DNA of 59,236 nucleotides. It comes from Sphingobacteriales bacterium. Lineage in GTDB: Bacteria > Bacteroidota > Bacteroidia > Chitinophagales > UBA2359. The notes beneath the pieces were generated by a model. It was not told the DNA's origin, made no database searches, and saw only the letters and a list, made by a program, of their open reading frames with translations. The stretch is from positions 1-59,236 of the forward strand of contig JADKCK010000048.1 in NCBI GenBank assembly GCA_016718845.1, in the 5' to 3' direction. Positions within the stretch are counted from its first letter, which is position 1, and the number at the start of each line of letters is the position of its first letter. Both the position numbers and the translations under genes were made by a program. Positions 24,503 through 34,900 of this stretch are shown one piece after another.

Positions 24503-25934
24503 TCATTGATTATTTTTATACAACACCAACTGCACAAAACCCTTCGACCATTGTTGTTGTACTTGCCAATGGGTTTGGAGTTGGGTTATTTCGGTAGCCG
24601 AAAAATCGTTGGAGATGTTGCTGTATAGCACATACTCAAACCTACTAATTTGCCCTTCGTCAATGCGTTGTAGGTGGGTGGTATCGTTGTTAAGGTGGGT
24701 TTGTTGTGGGCTGTTTATCAACGGGAACTTACTACCAACGGCAGTTTTAGGTATTTTTTGTTGTTGTAGATAGGTGTCGGCTTGTTTTTTTAGGGTAAAA
24801 TAAGGCATTGATGCCAAGGTAGCGTCCCAATCGGTGGCAATGGGTTGCGGATATATCCACAAATGACCTGTTATTTGTGCTATCAGCATCAGCCCAACAA
24901 ACAAACGCTGCTGTGTGGGTTTTAGGGTAGTTAATAGGGTGCAAGCAAACAATAAAACAAGCAAATAATGCACTATATAATAGCGGTGCATGATGGGTAT
25001 TGCCCGAAACGAAACAGGTAAACCGCTTATCATCAGCCACACAAAAAACCAAGCAATGAGTTGTTTTTGTGGCAACGAAAGTGCGGTAAAATGTTTGTTT
25101 TTGTATCCAAGCCATGCTATTATTAACCAAATAAACAGCCTACCTTGGTCTAAAAAGCGCCATGCCAATATGCACCAATTGTATAATGCACCTTGTATGG
25201 TGGGCACATGATAATTAGTTGCCCAATTAGATTGGTAATTCTCGAGCCAAAAACCTGTTTGTTGATGATGATACACTAACCAAACAAATAGCAAAATAGT
25301 AACGGGTAGATAAGCAAGCAAAAAGGTAAGTTTATGTTTGGTTTTAAGGGGCAATTTGGAGGTGAAAACATATACAAAGTGGCACAAAAATACGGCAGGA
25401 ATATGGATAACACCCCGCAAACTAACGGCTGCCATTAGGCACAAACCCGCACTTAATACAATTGTTTTTTGCGATACAATGCCATATAAAGCCATCAAGC
25501 TGCCGCAAACAAGTGCCACATCGGGCGTGGCTAAGGTGGTTTGGGTAAGCAAAGTTGGCTCGGTAAAAAGCATCAACAAGCAAAAAAATAATAAATGATT
25601 GGGTAAGTTAGTGTTTGTTTGGGTGTTTAAAAAATAACGTGCCAAACCCAAATATGCCCAAGCAATGCCCAACAAAAAAGGTAGGTTTGCCCAATGCCAT
25701 ACAGCAATATTTTTATGGAAACACTGCCAAATGTGGGCTATATAATAGGCATAAAATGGCGGATGCCCAGTATCTAACAATAAGGGCAAAACAAGCTTTT
25801 GGCAATGTGTATGGTAATAAAATTGTGCTGGATTGGAGATTTAGCGCCACATTGTCCCAAAAATAAGGAATTTGTTGGGCTAAAATAGTAACGAACACAT
25901 AAAAAACAAGTGCCAATAGCAATAGATGGCGCAT
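24503..25934 (-). CDS. Multi-spanning membrane glycosyltransferase (GT39/ArnT-like), one frameshift
   Basis: Predicted to transfer a sugar from a polyprenyl-phosphate donor to an envelope acceptor. The N-terminal frame starts at ATG 25934 (MRHLLLL), has the first helix and WDN, the usual acidic position of these enzymes. A second frame continues with DTGHPPFYAYYIAHIW and about ten more hydrophobic helices to 24503. Removing one A from the AAAA run near 25800 joins them as PKLVLPLLLDTGHPP, giving about 476 residues, the family's normal size. The C-terminal 130 residues are a soluble domain. The break may be an indel error; if real, the gene is inactive. The exact GT family needs a profile search. 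Confidence 0.75.
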
Positions 25935-25986
25935 CTGCAATAAGTTTTAATGATTATGGAGCCAATAATAAGGCAATTACTTTAGG

Positions 25987-26018
25987 CAAAGATAGTTTAA
26001 TTTTAGACAAAAAACCAA
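25987..26018 (-). promoter_or_regulatory. Promoter of the glycosyltransferase gene
   Basis: On the minus strand TTG (26016-26018), a 21-nt spacer and TATCTTTG (25987-25994), ending 53 bp before the ATG at 25934. Confidence 0.6.
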
Positions 26019-26173
26019 TACCACCACATTTTTTGTGGATTTTATCCGTAGTGTTGGGGTTTAACCCGAACTAAATTGCAACGCCAACAAATGTGCCTAC
26101 TTCTTTTTTGTAGCCACAAAATATACCCTTGCAAGCGGCTTTTTGCATTTTTTTTCTAAATTATGCACAAAGT

Positions 26174-26181
26174 TACCTTTG
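26174..26181 (+). promoter_or_regulatory. Promoter -7 box of the AAA ATPase gene
   Basis: TACCTTTG about 120 bp before the start codon; no TTG at the expected spacing. Confidence 0.45.
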
Positions 26182-26302
26182 TCGGAACTTTTTTACCTAT
26201 CTTTACGTTCTTTTTCAAGATTAGCTATTTTGTCACCCAAATACCGACTATCTACCCATTTTTTTATCCGCCATTTTTAACAACCAATACGCAATTAAAA
26301 CC

Positions 26303-27385
26303 ATGAATCCGTTTCAGCAACACATTAATCAGCTAAACACTACCCACGATTTTTCGGATTTGTACCGATACTCAAGCGATGGCAATATCAATTGGGCATA
26401 CTATTACTATATGTTGTTCCGAAAAATACCCCTTGAACTGGCGTTTAACTACCTGCAAATAGATAAAAACACTTTTTTACCCAAACTAATCGAAACCTTT
26501 GGCGATGATTTGATACGCATTACCAACGAACATTTTGTGGACGACGACGACCATAAAACCAAAATAAGTGGCTTTGTGTATGTGCTAAACAACGAAATAC
26601 TACTAAACGCCGAACACTCGTTGCGTGTTTATCATGCCGCCGATACCGACCAAAGTATTTTGGACAAAATTACCCAACTAGTACTCGATAATTTATGGAA
26701 AGATGCCGACCCCATTGACAAAATCTTTATCCTAAACACGCGCCCGCACACAGGTTATTATTTCGATGATTTTGACATAAAATACAAACCCCTTGACCTG
26801 CAAACCAACTACAACGACGACCTACTGCCCGTTGATACCGTAATTACCGACCGCCTATCGAAAGAAAAAGACAAAGGTTTGGTGATACTGTATGGCAAAC
26901 CCGGCACCGGTAAAACATCGTACATACGCCACCTAATACACCACATAAAAAAACGCAAACTGTTTATACCACCCAGCCTTGCCCAACACATTGCCGACCC
27001 GCAATTTATATCGCTGCTAAATAGCTACCAAGATTCGATTTTGATTATCGAAGATGCCGAAAATATTATTCAGCAACGACACGCCCAAAGTAGCAGTGCC
27101 ATATCAAACTTGCTAAACCTAACCGATGGCTTGTTGTCCGATTGTTTTAACATTCAAATCATCTGCACCTTTAATAGCGACATATCGGGCATAGACAAAG
27201 CCCTTTTGCGCAAAGGTAGATTGATTGCCAAATACGAATTTAAAGAACTAAACGCCGTTAAAGCACAAGCCTTGTCGAACCTATTGGGCTACACAACCAC
27301 CATAAACACCGCAATGACCATTGCCGATGTGTATAACCAAAACGATTTAGAACCCGTAGAAGACCGCAAATCTATTGGATTTTAG
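26303..27385 (+). CDS. AAA ATPase with uncharacterised N-terminal domain
   Basis: A 360-residue protein. The C-terminal half is an AAA module: Walker A GKPGTGKTS (198-206), Walker B SILIIEDAE (245-253), sensor-1 Asn in IICTFNSD, and LLRKGRL near 300-307, as in BCS1/spastin-like AAA proteins. The first ~180 residues match nothing I recognise and include a WAYYYYMLFRKIPLELAF helix. The Walker B has ED instead of the usual DE arrangement but keeps acidic residues. No partner gene is linked; a terminator follows within 15 bp. Function unknown; a protein remodelling role is plausible. Confidence 0.8.
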   Translation: MNPFQQHINQLNTTHDFSDLYRYSSDGNINWAYYYYMLFRKIPLELAFNYLQIDKNTFLPKLIETFGDDLIRITNEHFVDDDDHKTKISGFVYVLNNEILLNAEHSLRVYHAADTDQSILDKITQLVLDNLWKDADPIDKIFILNTRPHTGYYFDDFDIKYKPLDLQTNYNDDLLPVDTVITDRLSKEKDKGLVILYGKPGTGKTSYIRHLIHHIKKRKLFIPPSLAQHIADPQFISLLNSYQDSILIIEDAENIIQQRHAQSSSAISNLLNLTDGLLSDCFNIQIICTFNSDISGIDKALLRKGRLIAKYEFKELNAVKAQALSNLLGYTTTINTAMTIADVYNQNDLEPVEDRKSIGF

Positions 27386-27398
27386 CTTTCCGTTTTAC

Positions 27399-27436
27399 AA
27401 AAAAGGCAGTTTCTTACCCGAAATTGCCTCTTTTTT
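27399..27436 (+). terminator. Terminator of the AAA ATPase gene
   Basis: AAAAAAGGCAGTTTC pairs with GAAATTGCC plus a T-run (one G-U pair). Confidence 0.7.
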
Positions 27437-27465
27437 GTTTTTTTCATCAACCTCTTTTGAACTTT

Positions 27466-27513
27466 CACAAATTAATAATCAATAATTAACAATTAATAAT
27501 TTACCATTAATCC
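27466..27513. repeat. A/T-rich dispersed tract upstream of the ABM gene
   Basis: ATTAATAATCAATAATTAAC-type sequence ending directly before the ATG at 27515; same family as the tracts at 36839 and 40885. Confidence 0.5.
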
Positions 27514-27514
27514 C

Positions 27515-27808
27515 ATGCTTATTCGCATCGTAAAAATGCAATTTATACCCAGCCAAGTAGCTTTTTTTTTGGCTTTGTTTGATGCCCACAAACACCTTAT
27601 CCGTAACTTTGAGGGTTGCACACACCTCGATTTGTGGCAAGACACGCATCACCCCAACCTTTTTTTTACCCATAGCCATTGGCAATCCGAGCAACATTTG
27701 GCACAATACCGAGACTCTGAACTATTTGCTAAGGTCTGGAAACAAACCCGACAAGGTTTTGAAGTACCTGCACAAGCGTGGTCGGTGGTATCGGTTATGG
27801 AGTGCTGA
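27515..27808 (+). CDS. Antibiotic biosynthesis monooxygenase (ABM) domain protein
   Basis: A single-domain 97-residue protein of the dimeric alpha+beta barrel type. It has the usual order: IRIVKMQF strand, a helix, a HLIRNFEGCTHLDLWQD strand, THSHWQSEQHLAQYRDSE and a final VVSVME strand. These domains act as small monooxygenases, haem-degrading enzymes or in quinol metabolism; the residues do not say which. The start at 27515 follows the A/T-rich tract directly; Met8 is an alternative. No operon partner. Confidence 0.78.
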   Translation: MLIRIVKMQFIPSQVAFFLALFDAHKHLIRNFEGCTHLDLWQDTHHPNLFFTHSHWQSEQHLAQYRDSELFAKVWKQTRQGFEVPAQAWSVVSVMEC

Positions 27809-27922
27809 AAATAAGTGCCTGATGTTACGCATGCTCTTATCGTTATCAGTTAGTTATACAATATTTTGTGCCAAAAAACGTTAAATCTACCGTCAAAGTT
27901 AAATACTAAGCCGCAAAAGCAG

Positions 27923-27930
27923 TATCTTTG
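27923..27930 (+). promoter_or_regulatory. Promoter -7 box of the TlpA-like gene
   Basis: TATCTTTG followed by GCG, 31 bp before the start codon. Confidence 0.55.
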
Positions 27931-27960
27931 CGCGGTATAATCTAAAATAAGGTCGTTTTC

Positions 27961-29400
27961 ATGAAGTACATTGCTTTTTTACTTGCACTATTTATGCCTT
28001 TGGAGGCAGTTTTTGCACAACAAGGTGCCCCCGTTATGCCACCTGTGGCAATTATTAGCGGACAAATACAAAATCCGCCAACCACCAAAGCTATTGTTAT
28101 TGTTAAACCCAACCCCTTTACCAACGAGCAACTTACCTACGAGGGTGCGCTTGATGCACAAGGGCGTTTTAGCATAAAAACCGATTTTCCGTTGGGCATC
28201 GAGGCAATGTTTCAGTGCGGACAAGCACAAGCCATGCTGTTTGTAGAGCCGGGCGATAGCCTACACATGCAAGGCAATGCCACCGATTGGATAAACAGCC
28301 TAAAATATAGCGGCAAACCACAAAGTGCTCAACAAAACGAGTACCTGCGCCAATTTTATCTAACGTATAAAGACAAAAACATAGATTTTGCCGACCCAAA
28401 CAAAGTGCGTAACCTTGAACCTGCCAACTATAGGTTGTATTGTGACAGCCTGCGTACTGTAATGACCAACTTTTACGACCAAACAAAAACAGGTAAAACT
28501 TTATCGCCATTTTTTGAGGTATATGCCAAAGCACAAATAGACTACGACTACGCCATGGCATTGCTCGAGCATCCGTCGCAGTATGCCCGTGCCAAAGGCT
28601 TGCAAACCTTTAATATCCCGCAAGACTATTACAGCTTTTTCAACACTTTTCCGGTCAATAATAATTTTGCCATCTTTACACCTATATATCATCAGTTTGT
28701 GGATATGTTTGTGTCCGAGTTTTTTGCACAGCAGGTTATCAACACTACCCCAAACTACGACATGCAAGGCTATTATGCCGACCGATACGAGTTTGCCAAA
28801 AAGTTTTTACAAGGCGAGGCACTCAACTTTGCCCTTACCAAATCGGTAGTTGATGGAGCTACGCGTGGCTCGGTAGAAAAAGTGTTGGATAAGTACGAAG
28901 ACTTTAAAAAAGTAAACACCCGCAACGAATATTTGCAGGTGTTTGAGCTATTGCGTAAACAATTTACGCCCATAAGTGCGGGGCAAGTTGCCCCCGATTT
29001 TACCGCCTACGACCTAAACGGGCAACCCATTAAACTAAGTAGCCTAAAAGGTAAAGTGGTGTACATTGATTTTTGGGCTACATGGTGTGGTCCTTGCCGA
29101 CAACAGTTTCCGGCAGAGCGCGAGCTACATAAAAAGTTTGAGGGCAACAAAGACGTGGTTTTTTTACTGGTATCAACCGATAGCAAACCCGAACCTTGGA
29201 AGGCTTTTTTAGACAAAGAAAAACTACCCGGCACCAATGTATGGGCAGGCGACCAATACGCTGCCGTAGCAAATACCTATAATATTACAGGTATACCGCG
29301 CTTTATGCTGATTGATAAACAAGGCAAAATTTTTAGTAGCAACGCCCGCCGCCCCGCCGACACCCGTATCGAGGCAGATATACGCGCCTTGTTGCAATAA
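27961..29400 (+). CDS. TlpA-like periplasmic thioredoxin-family protein
   Basis: A 479-residue exported protein. Signal peptide to about residue 20 (VFAQQ). Residues 30-110 form a beta-sandwich like the DUF4369 domain found before Bacteroidota thioredoxins, and 120-330 are helical. The C-terminal thioredoxin domain begins near 342 (APDFTAYDLNGQP) and carries the redox site WCGPC (Cys376, Cys379), with the cis-Pro region GIPRFMLID near the end. It probably reduces or isomerises disulfides in envelope proteins or acts in cytochrome maturation. It has its own promoter and no linked partners. Confidence 0.9.
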   Translation: MKYIAFLLALFMPLEAVFAQQGAPVMPPVAIISGQIQNPPTTKAIVIVKPNPFTNEQLTYEGALDAQGRFSIKTDFPLGIEAMFQCGQAQAMLFVEPGDSLHMQGNATDWINSLKYSGKPQSAQQNEYLRQFYLTYKDKNIDFADPNKVRNLEPANYRLYCDSLRTVMTNFYDQTKTGKTLSPFFEVYAKAQIDYDYAMALLEHPSQYARAKGLQTFNIPQDYYSFFNTFPVNNNFAIFTPIYHQFVDMFVSEFFAQQVINTTPNYDMQGYYADRYEFAKKFLQGEALNFALTKSVVDGATRGSVEKVLDKYEDFKKVNTRNEYLQVFELLRKQFTPISAGQVAPDFTAYDLNGQPIKLSSLKGKVVYIDFWATWCGPCRQQFPAERELHKKFEGNKDVVFLLVSTDSKPEPWKAFLDKEKLPGTNVWAGDQYAAVANTYNITGIPRFMLIDKQGKIFSSNARRPADTRIEADIRALLQ

Positions 29401-29467
29401 CTGTTCAGGGCTTAAAATGCCACCTACAAAAACACATTAATTTTTAAACGTTTTAATTTCAATTTTT

Positions 29468-29863
29468 ATGGACATCACCGGAAAACTACACAAAGTATTT
29501 GCTGCTGTACAAGTATCAGAAAAATTCACCAAACGCGAATTTGTTATCGAGCTAAGCGATAACTCGCAATACCCCCAATACGTTATTCTTCAACTAACAC
29601 AAGATAAGGTAAGTTTGGTGGATAATTTTGACGAAGGTGCAGAACTTACTGTTTCTATTAACCTTAGAGGTCGTGCTTGGACTAACCCCAAAGATGGCGA
29701 AACAAAATACTTTAATACCTTAGAAGCATGGCGCATTCAATCGGCTAATGGCTCGTCGGCACCAAGTAACAGCCGCCCACAACCCAAAACCGAAACCGAA
29801 ACAACTCGCCCTGCGGTTACAGACGCATCCAAAAGCGAAGAGGTAGACGATTTGCCTTTCTAA
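29468..29863 (+). CDS. DUF3127 domain protein
   Basis: A 131-residue cytosolic protein. The first ~95 residues (KLHKVFAAVQVSEKFTKREF ... NTLEAWRIQ) form the DUF3127 domain, an OB-fold-like domain reminiscent of single-strand DNA-binding proteins. The tail is S/T/E-rich and ends in an acidic EEVDDLPF, very like the acidic C-terminal tip of SSB (DDDIPF) that recruits partner proteins. This supports a nucleic-acid-related role, though it is inference. It is 67 bp after the TlpA-like gene and followed by a hairpin. Confidence 0.85.
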   Translation: MDITGKLHKVFAAVQVSEKFTKREFVIELSDNSQYPQYVILQLTQDKVSLVDNFDEGAELTVSINLRGRAWTNPKDGETKYFNTLEAWRIQSANGSSAPSNSRPQPKTETETTRPAVTDASKSEEVDDLPF

Positions 29864-29877
29864 ACACTTCTTATTAC

Positions 29878-29910
29878 AAGACCTTATAGGCATCAAACCT
29901 ATAAGGTCTT
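29878..29910 (+). terminator. Hairpin after the DUF3127 gene
   Basis: A perfect 13-bp stem AAGACCTTATAGG with its complement around a 7-nt loop; the downstream T-run is weak. Confidence 0.6.
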
Positions 29911-30009
29911 ATCTCGAGTGTTTAACGCCTTTGATTAAATATTGCCGCATACTATTTTGGCTAAAAATCACCAACAAATAACCTTTTTTCACTCAATTAT
30001 TCTTATCTT

Positions 30010-31767
30010 ATGTCCTATAAAATTGGCTGTGGCAAAGCCGACATAACTGTTTTTGTATATGGCAAGGGCATGATGGGCTATGGTATGCACCCTAATGTAG
30101 CCAAATCTGTCGAAACGCCCCTTTCGGTTCGTGCTTTTGTGCTGCAAGATGCCCAAGCCAATAATAAAGTGACAATGGTTGTTGCCGAAATTTGCTTTTA
30201 TACTATTGCTTTAAAAGATGCAGTGCTAAAAAAACTACAATCCGAACATCCCGAATTAGGCTATACCAATGCCAATTTAATGTTATCGGCACAACACACA
30301 CACAGTGCAGCAGGTGGTTATTCGCACCATATACTATACAACCTAACTATACCCGGGTTTCAGCCGTTGGTGTTTAACAAAATTGTTGAAGGAACCATAA
30401 CCGCTATCTTACAAGCCGAAAACAATTTGACAGATGCCAAAATAAATTTAATAAATGGCGAATTTGCCCCACATCTGCCCATAGCTTTTAACCGCTCTAT
30501 GTTGGCTTACAACAACAACCCCGATGTAAAAAAACTAACCAACAAAGAAAACCATTTGGCTATCGACCGTACCATGAAACTGTTGCGTTTTGATACACCC
30601 GAGGGCAAACCCATTGGCTCGATAAATTGGTTTGGGGTGCATACCACCAGCATATCAAACGACAACACCCGCCTTTGCTACGACAACAAAGGTTATGCCG
30701 CCGCCTATTTTGAGCAAGACATACAACAACAAACCAACAACCAACAGTTTATTGCCGCCTTTGCCCAAGATGTAGCCGGCGATGTAAGCCCTAATTATAA
30801 GTGGGATAAAGACAAAAAGTGGATGCGCGGTAAATATAAAAACGACTTTAAAAGCGCCCAATACAACGGCAAACTACAATACCAAAAAGCCAAAGAGCTG
30901 TTTGATGCCGCACCCACCGCTACAACAATAAATGGCAACATTGATACCGAATTAATGTTTGTCGATTTTTCGCAGGTAGACATAGACCGCCAGTTTACAA
31001 ACGGTGTAGCAGGTTTACATACCGCACCCGCCGCACAAGGGTTGGCGTTTTTTATGGGAACCAAAGAAGGTCCCGGAATGCCTGCCGCCTTAGCTCCATT
31101 TAGTAAAGCTGCCCTAAGCGCCGTTAAATTCTACGAAAAAACAGCTTTTAAACTATTCGCAAGCCGTAAAATACGCGAAGATATTGACCAAAAACACCGC
31201 GCACATGGTGTTAAGCACCTATTTATGGAGTCGGGGATTGGTAAAATTTGGGGTACTCACCAAATTAAAAACTTAGTAGTGCCGGGTTTCGCCGACCTTA
31301 GCATAAAATACTTTAAAGAGTTGGACAAATTGGGCTTTACCAAACGCACCCCTTGGGTTCCGCGCATATTGCCTATTCAAATTGCTATTGTTGGGCAGTT
31401 AGCCATTTTGGGTATCGCCGCCGAAATTACCACCGTAGCAGGGCAGCGTCTTAACCAAACCGTTTTATCTATCCTAAAACACAAAGGCATTCAACAAGTT
31501 ATTATCAATACCTATTGCAACGGCTATCACGGCTATATTACCACCGCCGAAGAGTACGACAAACAACAATACGAAGGCGGACATACCATTTTTGGACGTT
31601 GGACATTGGCTGCCTATCAAACCAAATTTAAACAACTTGCCTTGCAAATGTTAAAACCCGCCAACGAACGCCAAATACCCAACCTGCAACCCGACATTTT
31701 TACCCCCGAAGAAATATGGTACGGCTTTGATGAGGTAATGCCACAAAAACAAACAGCTAATACCTAA
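30010..31767 (+). CDS. Neutral/alkaline non-lysosomal ceramidase family protein
   Basis: A 585-residue protein with the neutral ceramidase N-terminal domain. The zinc site AQHTHSAAGGYSHH is at 95-107 (His96, His98), the second His is in NWFGVHTTS near 212, and FAQDVAGDVSPN is the conserved region before the catalytic centre. The C-terminal part keeps NTYCNGYHGYITTAEEYD. It would split ceramide-like N-acyl sphingoids; Bacteroidota make sphingolipids, so the substrate may be self-made or external. No signal peptide is visible, unlike secreted homologues, so it may act inside the cell or membrane. It is a single gene bounded by hairpins. Confidence 0.87.
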   Translation: MSYKIGCGKADITVFVYGKGMMGYGMHPNVAKSVETPLSVRAFVLQDAQANNKVTMVVAEICFYTIALKDAVLKKLQSEHPELGYTNANLMLSAQHTHSAAGGYSHHILYNLTIPGFQPLVFNKIVEGTITAILQAENNLTDAKINLINGEFAPHLPIAFNRSMLAYNNNPDVKKLTNKENHLAIDRTMKLLRFDTPEGKPIGSINWFGVHTTSISNDNTRLCYDNKGYAAAYFEQDIQQQTNNQQFIAAFAQDVAGDVSPNYKWDKDKKWMRGKYKNDFKSAQYNGKLQYQKAKELFDAAPTATTINGNIDTELMFVDFSQVDIDRQFTNGVAGLHTAPAAQGLAFFMGTKEGPGMPAALAPFSKAALSAVKFYEKTAFKLFASRKIREDIDQKHRAHGVKHLFMESGIGKIWGTHQIKNLVVPGFADLSIKYFKELDKLGFTKRTPWVPRILPIQIAIVGQLAILGIAAEITTVAGQRLNQTVLSILKHKGIQQVIINTYCNGYHGYITTAEEYDKQQYEGGHTIFGRWTLAAYQTKFKQLALQMLKPANERQIPNLQPDIFTPEEIWYGFDEVMPQKQTANT

Positions 31768-31862
31768 AACCGATAGCAGCATATAGATTCGCCAAAAGCT
31801 AAAAAAGAAATGAAATTGTATTTTGGTGGAGATATAACCAATCACTTAACCAAAGATACACC

Positions 31863-31902
31863 AAAAACGGACTTTCCTTTTGTAGGAAAGCCCGTTTTTT
31901 TG
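31863..31902. terminator. Bidirectional terminator
   Basis: AAAAACGG-CTTTCC pairs with GGAAAG-CCGTTTTTT between the ceramidase gene and the convergent T9SS gene. Confidence 0.75.
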
Positions 31903-31933
31903 AGTGGGATTTATAAACGTTGAGTTACCATCA

Positions 31934-34900
31934 TTATTGCACTACCACTTTTGTTAGCGTATAACTGTTGCTGGTTTGTATGCCTATCAGGTATATGCCA
32001 CTACCTTTATTGCTTAAATCTAAGGTTTCTTTTTGCTCAAAATGCGTTGTTTGTTCGATGATTAACTGCCCTATGGCATCGTATACCCTTATTGTTGCAA
32101 GGGTGTTGTTGCCCGATTCAAGGTTTATGATACCCGTGCTTGGGTTTGGGTAGATGCGGATAGTTGAGTTACTGTCTGCCGAATTGATGCCTACAGCCTC
32201 GCCTGCACAAACACAACCAAACTGTACCACATCGTTTTGAGTATCGGGGTTGTTATCGTTGCAGGCATTGCCTATGTTAAGTTCTAAAGCGGGGCAGTCG
32301 TACCAAACGGGGCATTCGGAGCAGCCCATACAAGGTATAATGTCCGATACATCGATGATAAATTGTTGTCCGTTAGCATCGCTTATTACCAAATAAAATC
32401 CCAAACTGTTGTACGAGCTAAACAAAAAACTCCCCCCCGTTATGTTTGTTTGGTTATAAGTGCCTGCCACACTATAAGGTGCTGTACCACCTTGGATAAA
32501 TACCGTAACCGTGTATTGACCGCTAATTTGAGTATTATAACAGTTACGGTTCCAATTAACTTGTAAATTAGGCGAAGCTAGTATTATGGTAACGTATGTG
32601 GTAACTATTTGTCCATCGGAATTAGTAATTTGATACACAAACAAATCGCTACCAATAAAATCTCCATCGGGCGTATAGGTGATAGTGCCATTTGGGTTTA
32701 TAGTTGCTGTGCCATGTGCTGGGTTGGTGGTTGCCATAATGCTTAAACCATCACCTGTGTCGTTTGCCAATACATCTATGGTAATGGCTTGGTCGGGGGT
32801 GGTGGTAGCTTGGTCGGGGTTGGCGGTAAAATTGCAATCAATAGAGCCGGCTATGTTAGCAGTTGTACCATCGGCATCGGTTATAGTAATGTTATAGGGC
32901 GTGCCGCAGTTAAACGAAGCAGTAAGATAATCACCAAATGTAATAGTACCGTAGTTGGTGGTGTAAGGTGCTGTGCCACCAATAATAGTAGCGTTAATTG
33001 CATAAACATCTTCGAATACTTGGGTATAGAAATCGTATACCGTCAAAGGGGTGTAACACGGTTCAATATCTGCCTCGTCAATGCTGTATTGGTTGCCGTT
33101 GGTATCGGTTATAACCAACTGAAACCCCGAACCATTGGGTACATTGAAAGATAAACTATCGGAGGTAGTGTTATTGTAAGTGCCTGCAACGGTATAGGGT
33201 GGTGTGCCTCCTTCTATGTTTACGGTTACGGTATACTCATCGGACGATACTACTACGTTAGAGCAGTCGCGGATGTAAGTGGCGGTTAAATTATTAGTAT
33301 CGGGTTGTACATTGATAATTACAAAACGATTGGTAGGAAACAGCGGATATCCAACAAATGCAAAAATGAAATGCATGCCTGTGCCTGCAATAGAAGGGTC
33401 GAAGGTAGCCGTACCGTCCAAATTGTCTGTAATGCCCTCGCCTTGCCAGGTAATGTACTGGTCAATTTCGTCTATTTCGTTGTTTGGGTCAAAATCGCTT
33501 GACAAGGAATTGAACAAATCAGCAATGGCATCAAACTTAGTTAATCCCAAACTAACTGCCCCATCGCTTAAATAAAAGTTTTGAGGTAAAACTTCATCGG
33601 CTTGTGGGCTTCCTTCTGTATTCACGCCTATATCAATCAATAACTCGCCTGCTCCATCATAGCCCTCAAACGAGGGATAAATGGCAAGGCTTTGTTGTGT
33701 GCAAATTTGGCAACTGTTTGCGTAATAACCACTGCCAAATCCTACTCCTGTGCCATCGCTTTCGGGTTCTACGCAATAATAAACATCAAACAGACCAGAA
33801 CCTGCTAAAAAAGGGGTAATTTGGGCGCTAAATCCATCGCCATTATCAATGCCACCTGGTGCATCAAAGAAAAACTGCCCATCTAAAAAATCAAATGTCA
33901 TCCCAAAAATGTTGTTTTCGTAAATGGTAAAACTAGGGCTATTAGTGCTTAACGGAGCAATTGTATTGATGCTAAGATGAGGTACTTTGAACATACCTGT
34001 TTGCGAAAAAATGCAACCATTGGCATCTTGCAAAAAAACTGTCCATAGTTCTCCTTCATGTACCTGAAACAAAAAAGTTCCTTCGTTGTTAGTTGTAAAA
34101 TTGAGCAACGAACCTGTATCTATGTCATAAACACCATTACCCCAAACGCTGTAAGGAGGCGTTCCACCACTGATAGCTGCCCATGTGTTAGCTGTGTTGT
34201 TGTTTAAACACTCATAGCTATAACTTGCAAATAAATACTGACACGAACTTGAACAGGTTGGTATATCAAGTTCGTCAATTATCTTTTCGTTACCTTGGGC
34301 ATCGGTTATCTTTAGCCAATACCCCGAGCCATTAACAACGTTGAATGATAGGAAATTCTCTGTGAAATTGCTTTGATTGTACGAGCCAGTGATATTGTAC
34401 GGTGGCGTTCCGCTTTCAAAGTAAACATTTACAAGATATTGCCCCGTAGCCGCAGCATTGCTACAGTCATGCGATGATTCGGCGTAAAGATTGTAGTTAC
34501 CCCACACCTTAACTACTACTATGGCATTTGCTGTTTCGCCGTAACCATCAATGATTTGATAAGAAAAAGTATCTATGCCTCCAAAATCATCATCGGGTAT
34601 ATAGGTAATGGTTTTGTCTGGATTAATAATAGCAATACCATGTAGCGGATCGCTCACGGATATAACACCTAGGCTAACATCGGCATCGTTATATAAAACG
34701 CCTATAACTATGGGTTGATTGGCAATTGTAAAAGCAAAATCAATTACAGCCCCATTGCCACATGGTGATAATCCCGAAATAGCTACGCTTGCGCCTGTTG
34801 CATCGGCTACAATTACGTTGTAAGGTGTGTTACAATCATAATTTTTTGTGTAAATGCTGTCGGTTGCAACGCCATCAACGGTATAGGGTGCTACACCATC

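Larger units (their letters stand above)
25941..26302. other. Divergent promoter region between the glycosyltransferase and AAA ATPase genes
   Basis: About 360 bp without a gene. A minus-strand promoter lies near 25987-26018 and a plus-strand box at 26174-26181; a second, imperfect box (TATCTTTA) lies near 26208. The rest is unremarkable A/T-rich sequence. Confidence 0.5.

Noticed and set aside
24392..24628. Plus-strand frame beginning MLSLSKH and containing VVERSRN
   Set aside because: These peptides are the known spurious translation of a common Bacteroidota intergenic repeat; the rest overlaps the glycosyltransferase gene antisense.
26303..27385. AAA ATPase as part of a defence island
   Set aside because: No nuclease, protease or mobile gene lies beside it; neighbours are ordinary metabolic genes with their own promoters.
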